A stretch of DNA of 64,000 nucleotides, taken from positions 264,195-328,194 of the forward strand of contig GG745337.1 in the NCBI GenBank assembly GCA_000151295.1, read 5' to 3'. Numbering within the stretch: the first letter of the stretch is position 1; each line of letters starts with the position of its first letter. Below, piece by piece: positions 21,903 to 32,573 of this stretch. A program made the translations under genes and the position numbers. The DNA is from Allomyces macrogynus ATCC 38327 (lineage: Eukaryota > Blastocladiomycota > Blastocladiomycetes > Blastocladiales > Blastocladiaceae). The notes beneath the pieces were generated by a model. It made no database searches, was not told where the DNA came from, and worked only from the letters and a program-made list of their open reading frames with translations.

Positions 21903-23377
21903 ATGTCCAGGAAGCAGCAAATCCTCGAGCACTTTGCCGGCAAGGAGCTCGTCGGGCTCGACGACCAGATGCGGTAATGCATGCCAATTTGAGCAACGAC
22001 CAGATTCGACCAGTACAAGCCGTACTTACGCGCATGCAATAACAACGACAGCTAGCCAGCTGCGCTCGCTTCTCGAGCGCACCATTCTGGACAAGGAGAG
22101 CAATTCGATGCTGCTCCTCGGACCGCACGGGTGTGGCAAGTCATTGGTCCGTGGAGGCCTCATCAATTCGCACCGAATGCGACGCAATCATTGACGCCAG
22201 TCGTCGCCTTAGTTGGTCAACGTTGCGCTTCGCGAGATTGACGAGAGGCTCGCTGCCGACGACGAGAACGACAACGAAGAGACCACGGGCCCGCGGTACC
22301 GCCTGCTCACGCTCAACGGGCTCGTGCACCCAAACGAGCAGACGGCCTTCCGCGACCTGGCGCGACAGCTGGCTGTGGAGACGAGCGACTTTGACGGCCA
22401 CCACGATGCCTTCGTATGCACCGCTACGCGCATTTCGACCCTCTCCACCCTCACTGACCGGCCCTCGTAGGCATCCAATGCCGACGCGCTGACCTGGCTC
22501 ACGACGACGCTGCGCTCGGCCCCGACACACGTCCCGCTCGTCATTGTCCTCGACATGTTCGAGTCCTTCACGGCGCACCCGCGGCAAACCCTGCTCTACA
22601 CGCTCTTCGACGCCGTACAGAGCCAGCAGATGCCGATGGCCATGATCGGCATGTCAACACGACTGGTACGCTCACACGTATACTGTTCTCCACCGCTTCC
22701 ACACCGTACTTACCCGACCCAAACCGCACCAGGACGTCGTGAGCGCCCTCGAAAAACGTGTCCGGTCGCGGTTCAGCCACCGCGTCCTGGTCGTCCCGCC
22801 ACTCGACCTGGCCGACTTCACCTCCGCCGTCACGCATCCGTTCCGCACCGACCCGATCACCAAGTCCCCCGATTTCCAGGCGATCATCCAGCACGTGCAC
22901 GGCACGACCGCGAGCTTGCCAGACATGCACGCGATCCTGTTCCCGGCGGTCGCCGCGCTCGGCCCGAAACCCACGGCCAAACTCGACCTGGCGCGCGTGC
23001 AATCCGGGTACGCGGCATGGTGTGCCGTGCACGCGCCGTCGACCGCACACTGGACGTTCCTGCACCTGGCGCTCTTAGGTGCGGTGCGTGTCCTCGGCAA
23101 GTCGGGCCATGCCGCGGTCACGTTTGAAATGGTCTATGACGCGTACAAGGACTGGGCGCGCAAGCAGCCGCTGGCCGCGGGTACGCCCGTGTTCAAGAAA
23201 CTCGTGGCCTACAAGGCGTTTGCGGAATTGGTCGAGCAAGGGGTCTTGGTTGCACAGGGGGCCAAGAGCGTCTTGCGCGAGTATACGGTTATCGGGCTGG
23301 GCGTACCGAGTGCGACGGTCGCCGAGTGGGCACGCGATCATCAGGCGTCGGTCAAGGCGCTGATGCAGTGGGTGTGA
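21903..23377 (+). CDS. ORC4: Origin recognition complex subunit 4
   Basis: AAA+ subunit of the origin-binding complex. Exons 21903-21973, 22056 to about 22146, about 22212-22413, 22471 to about 22664, and about 22735-23377. The N-terminus MSRKQQILEHFAGKELVGLD leads to QLRSLLERTILDKESNSMLL and a Walker A LLLGPHGCGKS. A Walker B-like VPLVIVLDMFESF follows, then sensor-region QMPMAMIGMSTRL, LEKRVRSRFSHRVLVVPPL (arginine-containing ORC4 motif) and a C-terminal winged-helix region (VTFEMVYDAYKDWARK, FKKLVAYKAFAELVEQGVLV). Length is close to 400 aa, normal for ORC4. The Walker A serine and weak Walker B fit ORC4 rather than ORC1/CDC6. Its stop is 103 bp from the convergent kelch-like copy D. Confidence 0.9.
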
Positions 23378-23480
23378 AGTCGGTGCGAGCGTTGGTGGCC
23401 GGTCCTGAACAATGCAAATGCAGATTTTGACTTCGAAGCAGTAATGGATCGGCTCTGGCCGGCTTTCATTATATTCCTCT

Positions 23481-25456
23481 TCACGAAAAACTCGAAAACA
23501 ATGGCCTTGCCTCTGGCCCCGCGCCAACGTTGCGCTGCGCTGGCGCTGCTGGCGCCGCGCTGCGAGGAGAGGCGAAGTCGCTCTGCTCGGGATCCTGCTC
23601 AATCGATCGTCAGTTTGCACACCGCATTGACTCGGTCGAGTCGGTGAAGAATCATCACGACGTACCTGCTGTGCACCAGGCACCCCCGCGTCCTGGTCTC
23701 GAGGAGGCATCGTCATGAGCATGGGCCAATTGAAATGCGTCGGCGGGACAGACGGGCTGTGCGCTTGCAGGCGGTCCTGCTCATGAGACATGGGCGGTGG
23801 GTGCTGGTAGTAGTAGCCCGCAAACGACACCGGCGTGCGACCCGCATTCGAAGAGCGGGTCAAAGATGCATCCGTCGTACCGCCATTGACGGCGGTCGTG
23901 TCGTCGTCCATGTCGCTCGGGAGACGGAAGATCGTAACGGGCAGATTTGCGCGGCCCAGTTTCGCGTCGCGGCGACGACGCTGGCGGTGCCAAAAGACGA
24001 GACCTGCAATCGCGATCACGGCGACCAGCGACCCGACCGCGATCCCGACAATTTCGCCAACGGCGACTCCACTGCGGTCAGGTTCCACAATAGTCCGGTT
24101 CGTCGCCAAAGTCTCGGGCGCGTACGGCGTATAGGTCGGCACGTACGCAAACGATAGCGTTTTCCAGTCGCTCGACGCGGAAATCTTGACAATGTTGAGC
24201 AGCATCGACGACTGACTGTCGCCCGACCCGCTGAGCCCGCCAATCATGAAAATGTGCGAGTCGTGCAGGAACATGGACACGGCCGCTTCGATATGCTCCG
24301 GCCCGTCGCCCGTAATGACGGCTTCCTTTGCAGAACTGCTCGGCGCGTCGACGTCAAAGTACTCGACCTTGGCCGCGGCGCCAATGACAATGGCGAACCG
24401 CGTGCGCGTAGGCGTCTCAAACAAGCCCGACGTTGCGTCGTACCGCTCGGCGTTGAGGCTTGTTTCACGCTGCGAGAGAGCAATCATTTCAGTGAGCATT
24501 TCGTCGGGCACTGTGTGAGCGATCCAAGACACACAAACCTGATACCACGTGTACGAAACCGTGTTGTACGTCCAGATTTCCGTACCCACCACGAGCACGA
24601 CCGAGGAACCGTACTGGACCATGGTGCCCCATCCACCGGCTGGCGGTCGTGTCTTGGTGGAGACTTGCGCTACCACAATGCCATCCTGCGAGAGGATAGA
24701 ATCGTTGATTGTAAGCCAAGATCCCAGCGCAATCGCTCAGCTTCGGGGTCAAAGGTGGCAAGAGAGAGAGAGAGAGGGCTTGCAAAAAATTCGGAGTACC
24801 ATGGTCATTTTCCACAGGGTGTCGTTCCCTGACGGGCTCACGTCCGTCCCGCTGGCCGACGTGTTGCCAAAGAAGTACGACGCCGCTTCGCTCGGCTTGA
24901 GCGGCTTGGACGCCGACACCCACCCGGGAAAGAAAATTGGCGCAGGATTCGGTTGCGGCACGACCTTGGGCCGAGCGTTGAGCAGGTCCGAAATATGCCA
25001 GACGACATGGATATTGTCGGTGCCCGTTTCGTTGTCGCCATGCGAATAGATCAGCGCCTCGTACGCGCCGTTGCCATTGTCGATGACGAGCGTCGGGTGC
25101 CGAAATGATGCTTGCGGCAGCAAAAACGGCGCGGTCGAGACGGCGGCACACGAATTGTTGTTGCTGGTGACGGCCTGGTTCAAGTCGATGATGGCGACGT
25201 CCGTGATCGCCTCGTGCGATTTGCCGTTATTGATGCGCAGCTTGCCGCCGAGCACATACGTCTTGTTCTCCTTGGGCAGGTAGATCAGGCCCGGGTACAT
25301 GAAACCCTTGCGCTGCATGTTCTGGGGCCATTCGGTGCGAGCAACGCGCGGAGCGACAGCGAGGACGAGAAGAACAAGCATCATGGTGCGCTGGAAAGCG
25401 CCAACAGTTGTGGTTGTACGAGCGCGATGGGCATGTCGAGCCGCACCGACCGCCAT
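23481..25456 (-). CDS. Kelch-like type I membrane protein, copy D
   Basis: Four exons: 24800-25456, 24539-24685, 23666-24469 and 23481-23594, giving 573 aa. Signal peptide region MMLVLLVLAVAPRVART (start either 25456 or the inner MM), then EWPQNMQRKGFMYPGLIYLP, FFGNTSASGTDVSPSGNDT, TKTRPPAGGWGTMVQYGSSV, FAIVIGAAAKVEYFDVDAP, MFLHDSHIFMIGGLSGSGDS and a TM helix (about 24000-24065) with a basic stop-transfer. Read without its last intron, the frame runs on antisense into ORC4. Using the consensus donor CAG|GTACGT (intron 23595-23665) gives a short tail ending RPLFSSFS that aligns with the tail of copy E. Upstream non-coding sequence is also related to that of copy E, so the promoter was duplicated with the gene. 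Confidence 0.85.
24121..24460. repeat. Near-identical tract shared by kelch-like D and E (copy in D)
   Basis: Direct repeat of 27369-27708. Over the first 202 bp I count three differences and no gaps; a short divergent patch (about 24323-24341) interrupts before near-identity resumes. All three differences are silent. Identity is clearly higher than in exon 1 of the same genes, suggesting recent gene conversion. Confidence 0.85.
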
Positions 25457-26756
25457 ACTGCAAATCGATCAACAAGAGTCGCCGAATTTCTTGTCAGCGG
25501 CATGCACAAACTTGCTTGGTGGGCGGGAAAGCTGATACTTTTTGACGAAAAAATGATCGGGAAGTCGGCGAGAGGGTGCAGCTGAGAGCCGGGCAGATTG
25601 ATCGTGAGGGCAGAGGGAGAAGCAGCGTTTTCCGCTCCTGGACGTCGAAGAATGGAAGGCGCAAGGGTCGCTGAGCCAGCCACAGAGCTCAGGAGGAAGG
25701 CCAGCCTCGGCACGATCATGCTCCAAGTCACTAAATCAGGGCCACTGGCTTGAATCGCTGACGATTCCCTCGCGCGCTTCTTCAGCCAATACAGGCCCTC
25801 ACTCTGCTCGGCACCCTGACGAGAGTATCATCACCATTGATTCGCCCTAAATGACACGCAACGGAACTGTCATTCGTGAACAGGAAGAGCAGCAATACCA
25901 ACTTTGGCCTGAACCAAGATCAACAGTTTTGTTATCACTCAGGCCAGCCAATTCATGGCCGCATCAATGGCGGCTTTTCTGATACTGTTACCAGCAATGC
26001 AGCATCAGCTCTGCAAATCACAACAGCAGACCTGCCATGCACCTGCTGCGCTTGTGCTTGTCGCGTTGGTGCTGGAACACAGTGCGCCGCGCCAATTGCC
26101 TTTGCCGGCGTGGGCACTGATTTGAGATGTTGACTATGTGGACAGAAGTAGAGACATGCATGTGCGGTCACAGTTGAAAGGCGCGGCAGTTGACGTGGAA
26201 CTTGGAATCAGACCTAACACGCATCACTCCCTCGCATCGCTTCGCAAGCATCACATTTGCGTCGTGTCGCAGTTGCCGCTCCCGATTTGGTACTCTTCCC
26301 CTGCAACGCACTGGCGCTGCCTAATTTGCAAACGTCCATTGCCAATCACCACCACGATGACCATGATAGGTACACCGTGCTATTTACTTCACGACCGAGC
26401 GCTCACCCGATTCAGCGGCGGGGTACTCCCACAAGCAACGACCACATTCCGACCCCCATGACCATCTCAGGAAGACGTGCTCAAGGCAAGAATAGGGAGA
26501 GAAGCCCAGCACCCTACACGGTCGAGAGCGATGCAGGCGCGTATGAAACAACATGAGATGGCAAGAGTCCGGATCGATTGGAATCCAGCAGCGAGTATGA
26601 ACCACATCAATAAATGTAGCGATGCCCCGCAAGGAGATCCACGATTACAACCACTCACATTTCACATCTTGAGCACGAATGGACATATCATGTTTCCCAG
26701 GCAGGACATATCAGCCAAGCCCTCCCTCCGGCTGGTATTTTCCGGTCTTCACCTCG
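25457..26756. other. Intergenic, 1.3 kb, between kelch-like D and E
   Basis: Contains the copy D promoter on its left side; the segment about 25480-25760 is diverged from, but recognisably similar to, the region upstream of copy E (28690-28980). The remainder is AT-richer with only short, non-conserved open frames. No gene is supported. Confidence 0.5.
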
Positions 26757-28685
26757 TCATTCAAACGAAAGTTTCGAAAAATGTGGCCGTGACTCTGGCG
26801 CCATGACCGCATTTCGCTGAACTGGTGCCGCGCTGCCAGAAGGGGCATTCTGCCGAACCTATCGACAAGTCAGTTATCACGTTAATGTAGCCAGGACACA
26901 GCAGAGGAGGAGAGCGATGACGTGCCTGCTCGGCGCCTGGCTCGACGTCATTTTCTTGAGCGGGTACAGTCACGAGCATGGGCCAATTGAAATGCGATGG
27001 TGGAACGGGCGGGTTGTGCGCGTACGGGCTTTGCTGCTCGTACATTGACTGTTGATGGTGCTGAGAGCCCGCGGATGAGAGCGACAGAGGATAGAATACG
27101 CCCGGAACGGGGCCCGACGATGGCCCCGTCGTTGCAAAGCCGACTGCGGTCACGTCGTCGTCCATGTCGCTTGGGAGACGGAAGATCGTGATGGCGGGCA
27201 CGGCACCCTGTTTCGGATCGCGGCGGCGAGGATGCCTGCGGCGGTGCCAAACGACAAGACCGGCAAGAGCGAGCAACGCAACAATCGACCCAACCGCAAT
27301 CCCAACAATCAGACCAATCGGGAGGCCATTGCCGCTGTCGGTCCTGCTTGTCGACAACATCTCGGACGCGTACGGCGTGTAGGTCGGCACGTACGCGAAC
27401 GATAGCGTTTTCCAGTCGCTCGACGCGGAAATTTTGACAATGTTGAGCAGCATCGACGACTGACTGTCGCCCGACCCGCTGAGCCCGCCAATCATGAAAA
27501 TGTGCGAGTCGTGCAGGAACATGGACACGGCCGCTTCGATATGCTCCGGCCCGTCGCCCGTAATGACGGCCTCGACCGGGAAATTTCGTGGCGCGTCGAC
27601 ATCAAAGTACTCGACCTTGGCCGCGGCGCCAATGACAATGGCGAACCGCGTGCGCGTGGGCGTCTCAAACAAGACCGACGTGGCGTCGTACCGCTCCGCG
27701 TTGAGGCCTTTTTCGCGCTAAAATACAGCAAAGGCACCGGCAAGTATCGATGAGTCAAGCGCAAAGAACAAGAGGGTTAGAACCACTTTTACCTGATACC
27801 AAGTAGACGCGACCGTGTTATACGCCCAAACTTCGGTACCGACAATGAGCACGGCTGAGGAACCATACTGCACTATCGTGCCCCAGCCTCCAGCAGGCGG
27901 TCGCGTCTTGGTATCGACGGTGGCCGCCGTGATGCCGTCCTTGTAGGGAGTCGAGTTGTTGGTTTCAGTCAGGAGTCGGGCACAGTCACTCAGCGTGTCA
28001 AAAGAGAAGATGATCAAGTCGAAGAACATACCTTAGTCATTTTCCACATCGTGTCGTTCCCTGACGGGCTCACGTCCGTACCGTTGGCCGACGTATTGCC
28101 GAAAAAGTAGGTGGCCGCCTCGCTCGGTTTGAGCGGCTTGGACGCTGACGCCCACCCGGGAAAGTAAATCTCGGGCGCCGGGTTCGGCTGCGGCACGACT
28201 TTTGGTTGAGCGCTGAGCAGGTCCGGAATCTGCCACACGACGTGGGTGCTGTCCACCTCGTCGCCGTGCGAATAGATCAGCGCCTCGTAAGCCCCATTGC
28301 CATTGTCAATGACAAGCGTAGGCTGCCGGAACGACGCGTGCGGCAGCGAAAATGGGGCAGTCTTGACCGCGGCGCACGAGTTGTTGTTGCTCGTGATTTG
28401 CTGGTTCAGGTCGATGACGGCGACGTCCGTCAGACGCTCAAACGACTTGCCGTTGTTGATGTGGAGCTTGCCGCCGAGCACAAACGTCTTATTCTCCTTG
28501 GGCAGGTAGATCAGTCCTGGATACATGAAGCCCTTGCGTTGCATGTTCTGGGGCCATTCGGTGTGCGCCACGCGCACAGCAACGGTGAGCACGACAAGAG
28601 CGAGCATCACGATGCTATGATAATCAATGGCGAGAGCCGACTTGTCGAATGTGCGACGGAATCGTCGAGCTGCAACAGATGCCAT
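26757..28685 (-). CDS. Kelch-like type I membrane protein, copy E
   Basis: Four exons: 28032-28685, 27793-27939, 26926-27717 and 26757-26858, giving 564 aa. Layout as in copy D: signal peptide (MLALVVLTVAVRVAHT), EWPQNMQRKGFMYPGLIYLP, FFGNTSANGTDVSPSGNDT, VDTKTRPPAGGWGTIVQYGS, VEYFDVDAP, a TM helix (GLIVGIAVGSIVALLALAGL) and a basic stop-transfer followed by a Pro/Ser/Gln-rich cytosolic tail. The last intron (26859-26925) has a GC-AG boundary (CAG|GCACGT); without it the frame ends differently and loses similarity to D. D and E form a tandem duplication with a unit of about 3.25 kb. Confidence 0.85.
27369..27708. repeat. Near-identical tract shared by kelch-like D and E (copy in E)
   Basis: Partner of 24121-24460 at a constant offset of 3248 bp across the first 202 bp. 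See the copy in D for the comparison. Confidence 0.85.
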
Positions 28686-29960
28686 GCTGGTAATGGATCA
28701 AAGCCGAAGAACTTGTCAGCGCCAGAAGCGAGCGGGGCGATGCTAGCACAAAAGAACCCGATGTTGGACATTTGGGTTGATACTAATTGAGCGAGAACAA
28801 ACGCAAAGTTGGTGCGTCGGTGCAAGGGTGGAACTGGGGAGCTGAGCACAGTGATGATGAGGGCTGCGAGAGAAGGGAGTGCTGCTTCAAGTCAAGAGAG
28901 GGCAGGAGAGGGACTTCGTCGGCGTGCGTCGCGTTGGGTTGTTGGTGGTTGACAAGGTTGGCTGAGTTAAATCGCTGAGCCATGAGGGGCGGGTGCGCTT
29001 GAACCCGCTTGAACCCGAACGGAGTCTTTCAACATCCAAGTCATAACGCAATGCGACAACAAAATTTCATCAAAACTTTAGCGCTCATGCTGTTCAACAT
29101 TCGTCCAGCCCATTGGCCTGGCGCCAGAGAACCCCTGCTGGCGCCTCCCACTCGTTGCCCCGATTCCCCAAATCACATCACCAAGATCATTCCCTTGCTG
29201 CTCAATGAGGTGGGACATGACATTGTGTCGTATCAAAGTGTCCGCACGTCTTCAATCATGCCATTCCAATTCCTTGGCCATAAGCGACATTGCATTTGTG
29301 AATCGCATACAGCGCAGTCACTACTCTGCGCAGTGCCCCATGCAATTTACTTCACATTATATATGGGCGACAAGGAGCAGGACTTTTAGGACACGCATCG
29401 CTGGTTTATACATTTCGCAGGCCCACCAAGTCCTGAGAGGACATCAGCTTCTTATTTCTGTGGCAGTGGTTTATGCATTAAAGTCCATGGCGGATGTGGT
29501 GCAGATCGCGTCGCTCATGGCGACCATCAGCGGTGAGTCCAACCCGGTCGCTTTGAAGAACGCGGATGTGGCCCGAGTCGGAAGTTATGGATGCAGGCAC
29601 AGTCGCAAGGGCGCCTGCTCGTCCGCGTACACGCGAATCTTGCCAAACCAGATGCGGTAACGCGTCAATGGCCTCCAAGCTCTGAATTTGTCGTCATATA
29701 ATCAAGGGAAAAACCCAATTTTGGCATGTCACATTTCGGTTTCCGAATATGGAGTGGATAGTGCCAGGGTGGTGATTCGAACACAAGCAGGGACGTGCCG
29801 AAGAAACATTATTCTTAGAAAACACGCCAGCTTGCTTGAACGCGGAGTCGCGGCTTCTGCTTCTGCTGCTGCTGCGCTTAGCTGGCCATCGAGGTGCCAG
29901 TGCAATAAAGGACCGCGATCAAGTCCCGCTCCGCTTGAATCAGCCTTGGCCACTCGCAGC
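28686..29960. other. Intergenic, 1.3 kb
   Basis: Left part is the promoter side of kelch-like E (related to the copy D upstream region). The right part precedes the decayed lectin-type gene and has a run of small unrelated open frames, with a marked drop in GC around 29000-29800. No gene or tRNA is supported. Confidence 0.45.
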
Positions 29961-31678
29961 ATGGACGACCAACACAAGGATCTGTCGGCTTTCCCATCCA
30001 TCGAGCCCTCCACGATCGAAATGCGCCTGCGCGGCTGGAAGCGCTCTGATGAACTGTCAACATGGATTGGCATACACGCCCATGTTCAACTACCTTGACT
30101 CGGGCGAGTTCCTGTCGTCCAAGAACAACAAGTATCATCTCGTCATGGAGCCGTCGGGCAACCTCGATCTCTACAATTCACGGCTCTGGATCCCGCCGAA
30201 CTGGATTTGGTCGCCCAACTCGGCAGCAGTCAAGGAGGATGGCGCGCCCTATATGCTCGAGCTCAACATGGGGCGGAACGCCGACCACTCGGTCTAGATC
30301 TCGTCCAAGACAGGCGCGATTGTGTGGGACATTGGCGTGCGCAAGGTGCCGACGCTCAACTGCTTGTTTGTGTCGGATGAGTGCAAGATCGTCGTTTCCG
30401 ACTGTGCGTGATCCTGCCTCCTGCACTTGCCTCGCTTTCCTCCCTCCCTTGCCGCCGACGAGCAAAGAACTGACCATCGTACTGCGGTGCGCATTGCAAC
30501 CGTTTCCAGTTTTCCGCTGCGAGATTTTCCGCACGTTTGATCCCGTCATGGCGCTCAAGCACGTGCCACGGCACGTTTGAGGAGATGGTCCTGCCGTTCA
30601 TTTTCGACGCCGTGACCGCGACCATCAAAATGCAGAAGGCGATGCTCGCGTGCAAAATGGTTGACGGCGTGGTCCATGTGCTGACGAAAACGGTGCCCGC
30701 GCTCGCGCTTCTGATCACCACGGCCGAGACGACCACCTACGCGATGCTACAGGACTTTGTCAACCACGTCGCGGCCGCGCTCTTCATGTAAATAGACCTC
30801 GTCAAGGCCATGGAGGAGACAGGCGGCGACTTCACGGCGTCGAGCACGCTGGTCAAGACGCTGGAGCGGCAGCTCGACGAGCAACGCGTGATTCTGGGTG
30901 AGGCCCGAGGAACAGCGCGCTAACGCCAAGCAGACTTTCAAGGACGCCGAGGCCGAGTACCAGCGGCAGGTCAAGATGAAGCGCGACTTGGGGATTGCTG
31001 TGATGGCCATGCTCTGGTTCCCGCTCGTGTCAGCCGGGCTTGGGGTACGTTCCGACAAGCAAATCCTCGGCACCATGCATGGTCATTGATGATTGACACG
31101 ACCTCGCTTCATGGCACACAGATTGGCGTCGCCGTCTCGACCAAGGACGTCGAAAATGCGCGCTCGGTCCTCGACGCGCGCAAGGACGACGAATTCCATC
31201 AGCGCAAGCGGTACGGCGACTTTAGTGCGGGCGTCAATTCTTTGCTCATGGGCATGATGCCGAGGGCAAGAAGGACATGGCCGCGACGCACCTCGACGGG
31301 CTCAAGTCCGAAATTGAGGAGCTCAAGAAGCAGCGCGACCAATACGCGACGATTCAAGAATTCTTGCACAAGGAGTGCACGGAGATTGGACTGGCCGCGG
31401 GCACGGCGCAGATTCTCGAACTCGAGACGACGGGCTACATTACCATGATGCCGCTGACTTGCATGCTGAAGGAGCTCGTCACGAATCTCGTGGCCACAGG
31501 CCTCGTGGAGGGACAGGATGCCAAGAAGCTCGTGGCCGACATGACCAAGATCGAGGCGGCGGCCGAGAAGATCAAGCAGCTCAAGATTGAGGGCTCCAAG
31601 GCGCTCGGGGACTTATTTGCGCCGCCCGTCGAGGAGCTTGGCATAGTCATTCCGTCGTACAAAACCGATTTCTTTTGA
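29961..31678 (+). pseudogene. Bulb-type lectin + helical domain protein, copy 1 (decayed)
   Basis: Paralogue of the intact gene at 32574. The B-lectin fold is readable (YLDSGEFLSSKNNKYHLVME, GAIVWDIGVRK), followed by a long helix-forming region with heptad-like Lys/Glu-rich stretches to 31678. Lesions relative to copy 2: two frame changes within about 30 bp (around 30058-30072), an in-frame TAG at 30295-30297, further breaks near 30568 and 30900, and an in-frame TAA at 30789-30791. A hydrophobic segment at 30991-31044 sits between the helical stretches and ends at an intron whose position is conserved in copy 2. B-lectin domains bind mannose-type glycans; the helical part is unrecognised. Several independent lesions make a pseudogene likelier than sequencing error. 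Confidence 0.7.
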
Positions 31679-32573
31679 CGATGACGATGACGATGATATG
31701 CGCACCGATTGTGAAGAAAGAGCAAGGGTGCTGCGGTTGATGGGTTCACGGAGCAGATTCAAATGTGACGAGGACTGGGGCCTGGGACGAATCAATGTTG
31801 CACGGCACGTTTGTAATGATTGATCCTGAAAATACCGGCCGTGTTGCCTCAGCTCCAATGAGCAGTTTTGGGAAAGAAAGACAGCCAAGGGCGTCGTTCT
31901 TGAACAACGAGGATGGTTGACCTTTCCGGTCGAAAAGGTTTTGGAACGTGCAGGTGTGCAATTGAACGAGACTGGTGATTGTTACTTGAAGCCTCATCTT
32001 TGGTGAGCCACTCTGCGACGGTCGCCAATCGTATCTTTGACTTGCGTCACTTCTTTCTCCACCGGCTTGCAGTGGGCGCAGACTCATTGCTGATGCTTTA
32101 CGCTCAAGGACCGTACAGGCCCTAGGATAGTCCACATTTGACAGCAAGGTCGAGACCGGTCCTGACGGTGGGCGGCCCTTGACTGCTCCGCATCTTCTCA
32201 TGTGGACATTCCGAGGGACCACTATGGTATGCGTACGCTTGATCGTTACATTTGGTCGCGCAATTATCAAGGAAACTACTTTACTGGTCCCCTTTGGATT
32301 TTTTCAGAGTTAATTTTCTGTCCATTTCCGCTTTCCAAAACCGAACGGCGTCAGGAGACCCCAGGACGCCGCTTGTGGCATGCAGGGACTGGGGCCAAAT
32401 GCTGGCCTTCTTTCTCCGCCAGGCATGTCATGGACGAACGTCAAGGACCGCGTGAGCCCATCTTGGTGTGCTTGCACGCTTCGACAGACGGGCCTGCCTG
32501 CAACATCCGCCCTCTATAAAGCACGCTGGCGTCCCCGAGTCGTCTTGCGCTCCTGCACACGCGTTCTTGCGCC
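31679..32573. other. Intergenic between lectin-type copies
   Basis: 895 bp of AT-richer spacer. It holds a GATGAC repeat just after the copy 1 stop (about 31678-31700) and the promoter of copy 2 with a TATA box at 32515. No gene is seen. Confidence 0.5.
32515..32520 (+). promoter_or_regulatory. TATA box of lectin-type copy 2
   Basis: TATAAA in the context CCTCTATAAAGC, 54 nt upstream of the start codon. The short distance implies a very short 5' UTR, as expected in compact fungal genes. Confidence 0.6.

Noticed and set aside
23075..23480. C-terminal extension of kelch-like D into ORC4 antisense
   Set aside because: An intron with consensus ends gives a tail matching copy E, so the read-through is an artefact.
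29765..29800. tRNA T-loop-like GATTCGAACA
   Set aside because: The flanking bases do not form a 5-bp T stem, and no D or anticodon arm is visible on either strand.
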